From Berberis thunbergii (taxonomy: Eukaryota > Streptophyta > Magnoliopsida > Ranunculales > Berberidaceae): DNA of 64,000 nt. The stretch is taken from assembly GCA_003290165.1 (NCBI GenBank), contig QNQO01000558.1:62001-126000 (forward strand), read 5' to 3'. Below the pieces are notes generated by a model. That model saw only the letters and a program-made list of their open reading frames with translations. It was not told the origin of the DNA and made no database searches. This document shows, one piece after another, positions 12,608 through 23,409 of the stretch (positions are counted from its first letter, which is position 1; the number at the start of each line of letters is the position of its first letter). The translations under genes were made by a program, and so were the position numbers.

Positions 12608-13819
12608 ATGGCAAATCAAGTGTTAGTCTCTCCACTAGTTGAACTAGTGTCTGACAAGCTCACCAATTTAATTGAAAAAGATTTTGGTGTAGTATGGGGT
12701 GTTGAGAAACAGATGAAGAAGTTATCCAAAACTTTATTTTCAATCATTGACGTCCTTGATGATGCAGAGGAGAAGCAAGTCTCATATGTGGCAATTCAAA
12801 ACTGGCTGAAGGAGCTAAAGGATGTTGTTTATGCTGCTGAAGATGTTTTCGATGACTGGGCATTAGAAGGTCTGCAGCTAGCTCCAGAAACTAGCAACAA
12901 CTTTTTCATTAAGGTAACCGATGGTATAAAAGAACTCATAGACAGTGTTGATGAAATTGCTAAAGAAATTCGCGAGTTTGATTTGCAAAAGAGGGTTGTT
13001 GAAAACAGACCAAAAATCTGCCCGAGTCGTGAAACTAGTTCTCTCTTAATTGAACCACAAGTTTATGGGAGAAAGAAAGACAAAGAGAACTTGGTGAGGC
13101 TACTGTTGGGTCAATATCGTCCTCAACATAGCCACCCGAGTGGTGGGAGGCCATTGACTAATAGTGTGAAGAACCTCAAGCACATCTCTATTTGTCCCAT
13201 AGTCGGTATTGGTGGAATTGGGAAGACAACTCTTGCCCAGCTGTTGTACAAGGATGATGAGGTAGTAAAGCATTTTGAAGTAAAATCTTGGGTTTGTGTA
13301 TCGGAGGATTTTGATGTCAAACAGCTTATAGGATCAATCATAATATCTATCACAAGAAAGACATGTGGTTTTGATGAATTGGATACTCTCCCGGAATGCC
13401 TTCAAGAAGAGCTGCGTGGGAAGAGATTTCTACTTGTGCTGGACGATGTTTGGGAAGATAATCAAGACGAATGGAACAAACTGAAGGGAACGTTGGCATG
13501 TGGAGGGGAAGGTAGTTGTGTTATTGTTACTACTCGCCTCAAAACTGTAGCTTCCATCACTGGCACAATTCGACCTTGTTGTCTAAAAGTTTTGTCTGGA
13601 GACGATTGTTGGTCTTTATTCAAGCAGCAGGCACTTGACTTGGAGATTGAAGAGAGGTTAGACTTGAAGAATGAAGAGCGATTAGAGTTGATGGAAATAG
13701 GCAAGGACATCGTGAAGAAGTGTGGAGGCATACCATTGGCTGCAAAGGCACTCGGAGCCTTGTTGCGCTTCAAAAGAAAGCCTAGTGACTGGTTATTCGT
13801 GAGAGACAGTGATATTTGA
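12608..13819 (+). pseudogene. NLR segment 1: coiled coil and NB-ARC up to a premature stop
   Basis: Encodes 403 residues from ATG 12608. The coiled-coil domain has AAEDVFDDWALEGL in the EDVID position. Next come the P-loop GIGGIGKTTLAQLLYKD (about residues 200-216), RNBS-A SWVCVSEDFDVKQLIGSI, kinase-2 FLLVLDDVWED, RNBS-B CVIVTTRLKTVAS, and GLPL as CGGIPLAAKALGALLR. It ends SDI-stop, and the same frame resumes with QLPENNILPALLLSYKHL, where homologues have a Trp at the stop position. If expressed, the truncated product would lack RNBS-D, MHD and the LRR. Confidence 0.9.
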
Positions 13820-15164
13820 CAACTACCAGAAAATAACATTTTACCAGCATTGTTATTGAGCTATAAACATTTGTCGTCACATTTGTGGCAATGCTTTTCT
13901 TATTGCTCAATATTTCCTAAAGATTACAACATCAATAGAAAAGAATTGATTCATTTGCGGGTGGCGAATGGTTTTGTGCCATCCAAAGAAAGAATGGAAT
14001 TGGAAGATGTTGGGAATGAGATTTTTGAGGCATTGTTATGGAGTTCATTCTTTCAGGAGATAACAAAAGATGAAGATGGGAATATAGAAACATGTAAGAT
14101 GCATGACCTCGTTCATGATCTCGCATATCATATTATGAGGGATGAATGTTCTACTGTGGATATTGCAATAAGCACAAGGACTATCAGTAGAAGAACCCGT
14201 CACGCGTCGCTAATTTTCAACAAGCAAACATCATCTTTCAAGTACTTAGGTATGCCAAAATTTCGACCTTGTTTGCGTTCCCTTATAGTGCAACATTGGG
14301 GGTCATCCATTAAGGAGTGTCAATTCATCTTTTCACGACTCATACGCTTGCGGGCATTGGAGTTGAGTGATTCATCCATTACAGTGCTACCAGACACGAT
14401 AGGCAATATGAAACACCTCAGGTATCTCAATCTTTCTCGTAATTATATCACATCCTTACCTGGATCTATTTGCGAGCTAAGAAATATTGATTTAATGAAC
14501 CTTGCTGGCTGTGGGGACCTTGGAAGGTTGCCAACAGATATGAGAGAAATGAGTAGCCTCAAACACCTAGACATCCGAAAATGTTACGGATTAACAGAAA
14601 TTCCGATTGGGATGGGGAAACTAACTCACCTTCAAACATTACGTTTCTTCATTGTGGGCTTGGAGAGTGGACGTGGTATCAATGAGTTGGGAGGTTTGAA
14701 CATTGGAGGAGAGTTGGGGATAGAAGGGCTGGAGAATGTGAAAATTTTAATGGATGCCAAAGAAGCCAATTTGATAGCAAAGGAAAATCTTCGCTCCCTG
14801 CAGCTAACATGGTCAATCTTTGAATTGCAAGAAAATGAAAATGCCACAGAGGAGGAGGTAATGGAAGGCCTCCAACCTCACCCCAACTTAAGACGGTTTT
14901 CTGTTTATTGGTACCGAGGAGTGACATTTCCAAGTTGGTTCACAGTTTCATCTCTCCCTAGATTAGTTGAGATTGAGCTGTCAGATTGTAGAAGATGTGA
15001 ACATCACCCGCCACTCAAAAGACTACCTCTTCTCAAAGTTCTGAAGATAAGATCCTTAAATTCTGTGAAATTCATTGATGAGGATAAAGGTGCAATGAAA
15101 GGAGGATTCATGTCGCTTGAACAACTTGAATTGGAATGGATGCTTGATTTGGAAGGATGGTCAT
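13820..15164 (+). pseudogene. NLR segment 2: RNBS-D, MHD and first LRRs, cut by copia
   Basis: In the same frame as segment 1. It shows RNBS-D CFSYCSIFPKDYNI, the MHD motif as CKMHDLVHDLA (about 14092-14124), and LRRs from about 14330 (LRALELSDSSITVLPDTIGN and similar). At 15165 the coding sequence runs into the copia LTR, which supplies 38 foreign codons and a stop at 15278-15280. A transcript starting downstream could therefore encode an NLR-LTR chimera. Confidence 0.9.
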
Positions 15165-15404
15165 TGTTGGAGCGTCGCGCACGTGCACTTGTGCGCACCC
15201 CTTGGTCCATTATACATAGCAACGATATTGTCCCCAACTTAAACACCACCTATCAGGTTGGGCCTTCCATCTGGGCCTAGGTGGTGTGGGGTTTTCCCTT
15301 AAAAGGTCTCGTTGCTATTAGGGAGTGGACCATCTCCTTATAAACCTTAGTGACAACTCCACCTTACTTGATGTGGGACTATTCAAGCCAACTTCATCCC
15401 AACA
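15165..15404 (-). repeat. Copia LTR-X, left copy (3' LTR)
   Basis: 240 bp, TGTTGGAGCGTCGCGC to CATCCCAACA. On the minus strand a TATA-like TTTATAAG lies near 15336-15345. It is preceded in transcription order by the purine-rich CAAGGTGGAGAT (15405-15416), the expected 3' polypurine tract. Confidence 0.92.
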
Positions 15405-15833
15405 ATCTCCACCTTGGCGCGAATCGTCACACATCCTACAATCCATCCACCGGTCTGCAACATCTCGAAGTACACCTTCTCCTCGAGTCTCAAGTGCAAC
15501 CGTGCAACCACGATCCTGTGGGTAGCACTCAGTGTACGGGCTCGACTATTTCCGGCGTTGTTGGCTCCACCTAGTCGCAACCTCCGCATTAACTTCACCT
15601 TGTCCAGGCTTGACTATTTCCGGCGTTGTTGGTTCCACCTAGTCGCAACCTCCGCACTAACTCCACCTCGTCCAGACTTGTAGGATATTCTCGGACACCA
15701 TATCAGCAAGGATCTGAATCATTCATCTGGCGGACCGCGCACCTGCGCCTACGCCTATCCCATGAATAATATGCCGCCTGCACCTTCACCTTGCCGACCA
15801 AGTTCCAACCGAACCATCGGCTCTGATACCAAT
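15405..15833 (-). other. Second, short non-coding interior (PBS to PPT) of the chimeric copia
   Basis: On the minus strand it starts with a PBS (TGGTATCAGAGC, at 15831-15820) next to LTR-Y and ends with CAAGGTGGAGAT at LTR-X. No coding frame is seen. It holds a direct duplication of about 68 bp (15541-15608 and 15609-15677, core GACTATTTCCGGCGTTGTTG). The LTR-PBS-short interior-PPT-LTR layout resembles a small non-autonomous element. Confidence 0.7.
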
Positions 15834-16434
15834 TGTTGCGCCTTATTGCGGAAGCGGGTAGACACCAACAATTGCACACAAGTACCACAAGGATCCAATC
15901 AATTAAATAGAGCAACTAGCAATGAAAGAAATTAGAGAAAATTAAGAACATACCACAAGAGACACAAGGTTTACGTGGTTCAGCAATTGCCTACGTCCAC
16001 AGTGAGGTGATTCCACTATATTCAAGAACAAGGTACAAGAAGATGACAATTCTTACACAATCTCTCAACAAGAGATGAAACAATTCAAGGAATTATCTTT
16101 CTCTACTCCCTGTGCATCACAGTTTTTCTACGTGCAATCATCATAATAAAAACACCTATAGTTCCTAGTATATATAGGGACAACAGTTTTCTGTTTGGCA
16201 GCAGTTTCCTGTTTCACAGTAGTTTCCTGTTTCACAACAGTTTCCTGTTTCCTAGAATTTATTTCCTGTTCAAAAAACAATTTCCAGAAGTCCAAACAAT
16301 TTCCTGTTTCAAATAGGAGTCCAAACACTTTCCTGTTTCAAACATGTTTCCTATTTCACAAAACAGTTATGTGTCCTATTCCTGTTTGTGAAACAGTTTC
16401 CTGTTTCACAAAACATGTTGTTTCCTGTTTCACA
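15834..16434 (-). repeat. Internal LTR-Y of a different copia family
   Basis: 601 bp with TG...CA ends (plus strand TGTTGCGCC...TTTCACA). One side abuts AT plus a tRNA-Met PBS, the other abuts a polypurine tract (GCCGAGGTGGAGAAT on minus), so both edges behave as real LTR junctions. The flanks CCAAT and ATTCT are not a TSD, so it is not a simple solo-LTR insertion. A minus-strand TATA (CCCTATATATACTAGG) lies at 16163-16178. Upstream of it, in U3, the motif GAAACAGGAAA recurs about ten times (16185-16434), like an enhancer array. Confidence 0.8.
16185..16434. repeat. Short repeats TTTCCTGTTTCACA in the U3 part of LTR-Y
   Basis: About ten spaced and imperfect copies of (CAG)TTTCCTGTTT(CACA). 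The position upstream of the LTR-Y TATA resembles the repeated transcriptional boxes of Tnt1-type U3 regions. Regulatory function is inference. Confidence 0.75.
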
Positions 16435-16571
16435 ATTCTCCACCTCGGCAAATTTTTTATAAGGAAAAAATGAGCCGAAACAAGGCATAAGAATAAACTG
16501 ATCAACACTCCATCATAGCTTTGTCACCTCACGAAACCGCCCCGAAGGGCAACGCCCCAAAGGGCCCTCAA

Positions 16572-19500
16572 TCAACATGAGTCAATGTGGAGTAAGTCCA
16601 AACAATGTTGGAACTTAACTCCAGGAACAACCTTTGTCAACATATCAGCAGGGTTGTCTTTTGTGTGTACTTTCACCAAAGACACATCACCATCCTCAAT
16701 TACATCTCGAACAAAGTGATATCGGACGTCAATATGCTTAGTCCTTGCGTGATGAACCTGATTTTTAGCCAAGTGGATGACACTCTGACTGTCACAGAGA
16801 ACCTCAACACTATCTTGTTCCACACCCAAGTCATTTACAAGACCTTGAAGCCACAATGCTTCTTTTACACCTTCTGTCAATGCCATATACTCTGCCTCTG
16901 GAGTAGAGAGAGCCACTGTATCCTGAAGCATAGATCTCCAACTAACCGGAGCACCGTATATCTGAAATACGTAACCAGTAGTAGATCTTCGTCTATCTAG
17001 ATCACCAGCATAATCATAATCAACAAACCCACGAACCTGACATGAATCTCCACCGAAGTCCAAACCCACATCCAAGGTACCTTTTAAGTACCTAAGCATC
17101 CATTTCACTGCCTCCCAATGTTTCTTCCCAGGGTTTTCCATAAACCTGCTCACAACACTAACAGCCTGTGAAATGTCAGGGCGTGTACACACCATAGCAT
17201 ACATTAAACTGCCAACTGCACTAGCATAAGGAACATGCGACATGTATTCCTTTTCTTCCACTGTGACTGGAGATAACTTTCGAGAAAGTCTAAAATGTGA
17301 AGCCAAAGGAGTAATAACCGGCTTTGCGTTTTCCATGCCAAACCGTGATATGACCTTCTCAAGGTACCCCTTCTGTGAAAGAAATAATTTTTTATTCTCC
17401 CTTTCTCTTCTTATCTCCATACCAAGTATTTTCCTTGCAGCACCCATATCCTTCATCTCAAACTCAGAAGCAAGTTGAGACTTCAATTTATTTATCTCCA
17501 CCATACTCTTACAGGCAATGAGCATATCGTCAACATAGAGCAAAAGATAAATAAAATCGCCACTACGAAGTTTTTTCAAGTAAACACAACAATCATACTT
17601 ACTTCGTGTGAACCCATGTTTCAACATAAAAGTGTCAAACCGTTTGTACCACTGCCTAGGTGACTGCTTTAACCCATAAAGTGATCTCCTCAAACGACAA
17701 ACATGGTCTTCTTTTCCAACAACCTTAAAACCTTCCGGCTGATGCATTTAAATTTCCTCCTCTAAGTCTCCATGCAAGAAAGCTGTTTTTACATCAAGTT
17801 GTTCAAGCTCAAGGTCACCATGAGCTACCAAGCTCAACAACACACGAATAGAAGTGTGTTTTACCACAGGCGAAAATATCTCATTGTAGTCAACGTCTTC
17901 CCTCTGAGCAAAACCCTTAGCTACTAATCTTTCCTTGAACTGAGTACCAGACTCTAGAGTAGTCTGTTTCTTCTTAAACACCCACTTGCAGCCAATTGCT
18001 TTCCTTCCATTAGGCAACGACACTAGATCCCAAGTATGGTTCTTCTGGAGAGACTCCATCTCACCCTGCATAGCTACTAACCAACTCTGACTATCTGAAT
18101 GACGCGCGGCCTGTTTGTAAGTAGTTGGCTCATCATCTTCCACAGAGAGTGCATATGCAACCAGATCAACTGTATTCAACTGACCATAGTGCTTCAACGG
18201 TTCTTCAAAGCCGAATTTTTGAACTTGCTTAACCGATCGTTTTGACCTAGTTAAGGCCAAAGGTTGCTGTTGGGATTGATTATCTTCAACTGGTTGTTGT
18301 TCCTCATGGTCTTCAGGCTCATAATTCAGATCATGTGTGCCTGCTTCAACCACTTGTTCATCTGCTGCATCCACAGACGCTTCAACTTCCACTTTCTGAG
18401 TGTTACTAGATTCACCACCACTATCAACCAACTCCTTAGCTTTAGTACAAGCTAACAAGGAATTCTCATCAAATGTAACATCTCGACTGATCACAAATTT
18501 ATTATCCTCTAAACACCATAGACGATAACCCTTCACGCCTTTTGCATACCCCAAGAAAATGGCATTCTTAGCCCTAGCATCAAGCTTATTTTCTTTCACA
18601 TGATAGTAGGCAATACAACTGAAAACTTTCAGTACACTGTAATCAGCATGTTCTCCTGACCACACCTCATAAGGTGTTTTGCAGTATAATGTAGAATGTG
18701 GCGATCTATTAATCAAGAAACACGCAGTGGCTATTGATTCAGCCTACCATTCTCTGCCAAGACAAGCATTGGAGCGCATACACCTAGCTCTTTCAAGCAT
18801 AGTACGGTTCAATCTCTCAGCAACTTCATTTTGTTGTGGCGTGTTTCTAACAGTCCAATGTCGAACAATTCCTTCCTGATCACAAAACTGTTTGAAAGTA
18901 CCCTCAGTATACTCGGTACCATTATCAGACCTCAAAGTCTTCACCTTTCTTCCAGTTCTATTCTCAACCATTGCTCTCCACCTTTTAAATGTCTCAAATA
19001 CTTCATTCTTGGACTTCAAAAAATATACCCACGTGTAATGGGAATAATCATCAATGAAGGAGACAAAGTACCTGGAACCTCCCTTAGAGGCGACCTTCGC
19101 TGGTCCCCACACATCCGTATGCACATAGTCTAGAATACCTCTGCTCCTGTGCTTGCTTGTACTGAATTTTACCCTGCATTGTTTTCCATATACACAATGC
19201 TCGCAAAACTCCATAGTCGGTTTCTGCATACCCTTCAGTAACCCTTGCTTGCTCAGTAGAGACAATCCTTTTTCTGTCATATGCCCAAGTCGCATGTGCC
19301 ATAACCTAGTGCTTTCCGATGAAGAAGTTCCCACTGCCACATTTCCTGTTACCGTGTTACCCATCAAGGTGTACAAGTTACCTTGTTTGATCCCTTTCAT
19401 GACAACCAAAGACCCACGGACAACCTTTAAAACTCCACCTACCGCTGTAAACTTACAACCATTGGAGTCTAAAACACCAAGCGAGATAAGATTCTTTTTC

Positions 19501-20621
19501 AAGGCTGGGACATGCTGCACATCAGTTAAGGTTCTCACAACACCATCATACATCTTAATTCTCATTGTTCCAATTCCAACTGTCTTGCAAGCGTAATCAT
19601 TACCCATTAAAACAGTACCACCATCAATGTGCTCATAGGTAGTGAACCACTCCCTGTTTGGGCACATATGGTAAGAACACCCAGAGTCAAGGAGCCATCT
19701 CCCAGAGATTTTTGTGTTTTCACCCGCAACTGAATAACATTCTTCATCCTTTTCCATACTAGATGCATAACTTGCTTCACTAGTATCACCCTTATCTTGT
19801 TTTTTCTTGCCCTTCCAACTGTTATCATGATTACTCTTACCTTGATTTGGACAATTTTTCCTAATATGCCCCCACTCTCTACATTTGTGACATTGTAGAC
19901 CTCTAGACTTTGATCTAGATTTTCCACTATTTGAAGATGATTTCACTTGAGACCTTCCTCTAACAACCAACCCTTCAGCTTGATATTTCCCATTACCATT
20001 TGATGAAGTTTTCTTCCGAATCTCATTGGACAAGAGTGCACCGGTAGTTTCATCAAATGTAAGTTCATCTTTCCCAAACAAAATTGTTTGTACAAGATTT
20101 TCATATGACTGTGGCAAGGAGTAAAGCAATATAATTGCTTGGTCTTCATCCTCAATCTTCACATCCACATCTCTCAAATTTGAGATAATCCGTGTAAACT
20201 TGGCGATATGATCACCAATTGGAGTGCCCTCATCCATTGCTAGTCTGTACAATTGGGTTTCCAAGTATAACCTGTTTGATAATGTCTTAGTCATAAACTG
20301 TGACTCAAGCTTCAACCAAACATCAGCTGTCGTAGTCTCTTCATTAACTAAAAAAACTATGTCTCTATCCAGACACAAGCAAATAGCAGCACGCGCCTCC
20401 AAATCCAATTCTTCTCATTCATCATCTGACATGGTTTTAGCCTTTTTATCCTTCCCTAGTAATGCCTTGTGTAATTTCTGAGAAATAAGCAAATTCCTCA
20501 TTTGTATTCTCCAATATCCGAAATCGTTCTTACCATTAAATTTCTCGATTTCATATTTCCCCACATGTGCCTTGCTCACCTTGGATGCCATTGCAAACAA
20601 AACCTGTGACTTTCTAGACAA
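16572..20621 (-). pseudogene. Copia gag-pol polyprotein with in-frame stops
   Basis: One continuous reading frame from about 20591 (MASKVSKAHVGKYEIEKFNG) to the stop at 16572, interrupted by three stops. Order: UBN2-type Gag; zinc knuckle CHKCREWGHIRKNC; aspartic protease LLDSGCSYHMC; GAG-pre-integrase with HCVYGKQ; integrase with HTDVWGP, RSDNGTEY and NEVAERLNRT (D, D, E present); reverse transcriptase with LYGLKQSPRQWYKRF and YVDD (17537-17526); RNase H with TPEAEYMALTEG and KHIDVRYHFVRD. Stops follow MSDDE (about 20415), REW (about 18744) and DLEEEI (about 17748). The first two are Trp codons changed by G-to-A, the third replaces Tyr. Otherwise it is well preserved. Confidence 0.93.
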
Positions 20622-20732
20622 GAAGCTTCACTAAGATTTTTTTTTTTCAAACAACTTGTGCACAAACAAATCCTAGCACTTTTGAATATTCACAATCTTG
20701 AGTAGAACAATTCAAGATCAATTTCCCTTAGT

Positions 20733-20744
20733 GCTCTGATACCA
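20733..20744 (-). other. Primer-binding site, initiator tRNA-Met type
   Basis: The minus strand reads TGGTATCAGAGC two bases inside the right LTR-X (the 5' LTR). This is the standard PBS for plant copia elements. An identical copy lies at 15820-15831 next to LTR-Y. Confidence 0.93.
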
Positions 20745-20746
20745 AT

Positions 20747-20986
20747 TGTTGGAGCGTCGCGCACGTGCACTTGCGCTCACCCCTTGGTCCACTATACATA
20801 GCAACGATATTGTCCCCAACTTAAACACCACCTATCAGGTCGGGCCTTCCATCTGGGCCTAGGTGGTGTGGGGTTTTCCCTTAAAAGGCCTCGTTGCTAT
20901 TAGGGAGTGGACCATCTCCTTATAAACCTTAGTGACAACTCCACCTTACTTGATGTGGGACTATTCAAGCCAACTTAATCCCAACA
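20747..20986 (-). repeat. Copia LTR-X, right copy (5' LTR)
   Basis: 240 bp, differing from the left copy at six positions, four of them C/T transitions. Followed by ATCAT, the target-site duplicate. Confidence 0.93.
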
Positions 20987-21877
20987 ATCATCTTCATTTC
21001 AAAAAGGAGAAGGTGATCAATGAGCTGCATCAGAACTACTATTCCCCTGCCTCAAAATATTGGTTCTTGAAGCTTGCCCAAAGCTGACAGGAATCTCATT
21101 GCCATATACTATTGAATCCGTGACAATGTGGAAGTGCAGTGAAAGGGTATTGGGATCATTGCAAAACATCCCTCGCCTTTCTTCCCTTGAAATTGAAGGA
21201 TTTGATGACTTGGTTCATTTCCCACAAGGAATGCTACAAAACCTTATTGCTTTGCAGAAGTTGACAATCCACAGTTGCTTCCGCATTAGCACTCTTCCGG
21301 TAGAGCTAGAAAGTCTCACTACACTGATCAAGTTTGAGATTCTTAACTGTAGGGAGCTTGTTTCCTTGGCAAGGGGATTGAAGATGTTGTCCTCCCTCAG
21401 ATCCCTTTATATTGAAAATTGTGCCCGCTTGAAGTACTTGCCTGAGCTGGAGAAGAATTGTCTCGTTCATTTGGAAATCAGGAACTGTCCAGAGATGAAA
21501 TTCTCCATGGAGGAAGATTTTAAGCACTTAGCGGTCCTTCAAAGACATTGTTTGATTTTCCCAAGTTGACATGTTTTCCAGAGGGGATTAAACAAGCTCG
21601 GATGCTTCAACATCTATCAATTGTACATTGCTCTGAAGATGTGATGGACTTGCCTGATTGGATAGGTACTGTAACATCGCTTCAAAGTCTCATTATTCAT
21701 GGGTGCAAGAATCGCAAAGTGTTGTCAGAAGGGCTGCAACACCTCACGGCTCTTTTGTATCTGAATATTAGAGGATGTGATGTTGAACTAGAGAGAGGAT
21801 ACAAAACGGACAATGTTGAAGACTGGTACAAGATTGCCCTTATTCCACGTGTTTCAATCCACAAACACTGCCCTTAA
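20987..21877 (+). pseudogene. NLR segment 3: C-terminal LRRs
   Basis: If the copia and one TSD copy are removed, the frame runs EGWSSSFQKGEGDQ-stop-AASELLFPCLKILVLEACP, so an in-frame TGA lies at 21021-21023. LRRs with the RGA pattern follow (LEIEGFDDLVHFPQGMLQNL; LIKFEILNCRELVSL). Near 21540-21556 the frame shifts to FDFPKLTCFPEGIKQ and continues to VSIHKHCP and the stop at 21875-21877. This confirms that the two halves are one gene. Confidence 0.9.
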
Positions 21878-21897
21878 TATGGGGTCTGATGGGACTT

Positions 21898-22484
21898 TTT
21901 TTTTTTTTTTGGAAAGCGAGCGGGGTTATTTAGGATCCCCAAACCTTAGAAATGAAAAAAGAGGATGATAAAGTTTACAATCATTCATACGGTCACTCGT
22001 GACAGCGTCCACAGGGCAAAAAGCTTGCTTTAAATCTTCAACAAAGAACCTAATTAGTTCTAGAATCACCGTCTCCAAGTTGGGGTGTAACCCTGCAAAC
22101 TGTTCTGCTACTAAGGTAGTTGCATGATAGACCTGCCATAACTTTCTTCCTCATAAGTACCAATTGATCCTTTAATCGCTCTCATGACGTGAGGTACACC
22201 TAACGTAGGCCCTAGGATGTATGAGAAGGCATCGTAAGGATACGAGCCACATCGAATCATGATAAAAAAAACCATTGAATGCTAGCACTAATCTAGCATC
22301 CATACAAGGTGCTAATAAGCAGTTGCATTCTACTTGTATGATCATCATTAATTACCTGAATTTAGGATTTGCCTTCTTGCTTCGAGAGGACCTTCGAGGA
22401 ACATATGCCGTGGGAGACTGGACAACCTCACGTTCTTCTTCACTAGTGTTTTGCGCCACCTTTGCTGCTTCCTTTTCAAGCGAA
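21898..22484 (-). mobile_element. 5'-truncated LINE (second family) with 14-bp TSD
   Basis: Flanked by perfect copies of GTCTGATGGGACTT (21884-21897 and 22485-22498). The minus-strand 3' end is a poly(A) tail (poly-T at 21898-21911) after GGGGATCCTAAATAACCCCG. It keeps the 3' UTR and the last part of ORF1 (22484 to about 22360), matching the end of the longer copy at 23410-25882. It landed seven bases after the NLR stop codon. Confidence 0.93.
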
Positions 22485-23409
22485 GTCTGATGGGACTTGT
22501 ATACTCCAAGTCATTTTCTGAACTTATTTTACTGTAATTTCCCACACAATTTTTTATAAATCTTTCATTCCTATAAGTGTGACCAGTGTTATTCCTATAA
22601 TGCTTACTTAAAATTTTGGTGCCTAATGTGCAACCAACTCGATCACTCCTTGATCACCTCAACCGCTGTGTGGCTGAAAATTTTTGGAGCATTTTCTGAG
22701 ATGATTTTCAATCTCCAAAATCAGTCAGGAAAATTTCAAAGATGGATCATCAGACAATGGAACCACAACTCTTTGGGCCTTTGGCTGTGGCCAGGGTTCC
22801 TCAAGCAATAACTTGGATACTGTGGAAAGAGAGAAGTTTGCGATTTTTCAAAAACAAAGATCTTTCTGTTGGTCACCTCATCCTTCCATTCAGATCTATC
22901 CTCTGTTTTTGGCTCCTAAAGTTTGATGTTTGTGTAAATCTATTATTACCACAGTCTGATCTAACAGTTGAGACTACCGTGCATGACATCTACTTCGGAT
23001 CATTGATCTAAATCCACCAAAGACTTTAACTACTTGGTGCTTATGGCAATGCAATGATGGAGCTAGGAATACAAGTTAAGATGCCACATACTGATACAAG
23101 CAACTATAACTGGTAGGTTAGTATTTAAAGAGCATGTGGAATTGACTTACAGTGACTGGAGATGGATTCTGACACCTTGATAATGGTCTCTAATATGATG
23201 CAACTCAGCTACGACTTCTGCCATATTCATGTTCTCAACTGGTGATTCAGTAGAGCATTGTTCCGAATCTTAATGCTGAGAGTAAACATAATGAAGAGTC
23301 CAGACTATTAAAAGAGTTTGTAAATAAGGTAATCTAAACGCTCCATTTGATATTCTGTAAAATAATGCATTTTGCAAATTGATGCATATGCATTAGTTAG
23401 CATTGCATT
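22485..23409. other. Intergenic with a LINE ORF2 scrap
   Basis: No host gene is seen. It contains the ORF2-like fragment at 22742-22990 and the left TSD copy of the next LINE (23389-23409). Confidence 0.5.
22742..22990 (+). pseudogene. LINE ORF2 C-terminal fragment (region of the W-x-x-W-x-ER motif)
   Basis: The frame reads PQAITWILWKERSLRFFKNK followed by SVGHLI. A Trp-x-x-Trp-(K/R)-E-R-x-x-(R/K)-x-F segment is typical of the zinc-RVT to C-terminal region of plant L1 ORF2. It is on the plus strand, opposite to its LINE neighbours, so it is an independent remnant. Confidence 0.5.

Larger units (their letters stand above)
15165..20986 (-). mobile_element. Ty1/copia (Tork/TNT1-like) retrotransposon with a third, unrelated internal LTR
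   Basis: The outer borders are two 240-bp LTRs (15165-15404 and 20747-20986) with TGTTGG...CCAACA ends. TSD: TCAT before the left LTR and ATCAT after the right, so four bases are identical and the fifth differs (G versus A). Orientation is minus. In transcription order: LTR-X, PBS complementary to initiator tRNA-Met, gag-pol, a polypurine tract, a different LTR (LTR-Y, 15834-16434), a second identical PBS, about 415 bp of non-coding interior, a second polypurine tract, and LTR-X. The two X LTRs differ at six positions by my count (about 97.5% identity), so insertion is fairly young. It lies in the LRR of the NLR gene. Confidence 0.92.
12608..21877 (+). pseudogene. CC-NB-LRR (CNL, RGA-type) disease-resistance gene, inactivated
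   Basis: An NLR immune receptor of the intronless RGA-like CNL class. Such proteins sense pathogen effectors through the LRR and signal through the coiled coil after nucleotide exchange in the NB-ARC domain. I start it at the ATG at 12608 (MANQVLVSPLVELV), the usual family N-terminus. Lesions in order: TGG-to-TGA stop at 13817-13819, a 5.8-kb copia insertion in the LRR (15165-20986), a further in-frame TGA at 21021-21023, and a frameshift near 21540-21556. The open frame is otherwise preserved across all segments, so inactivation looks fairly recent. A LINE copy sits seven bases after the original stop (TAA 21875-21877). Confidence 0.9.

Noticed and set aside
15820..15831. tRNA-Met-like sequence as a tRNA gene
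   Set aside because: Only the 12-base complement of the tRNA 3' end is present, as in a retrotransposon primer-binding site; no cloverleaf.
15325..15915. Open frames of 66-89 codons between LTR-X and LTR-Y
   Set aside because: They lie in non-coding interior and partly come from the 68-bp duplication; no protein family is seen.
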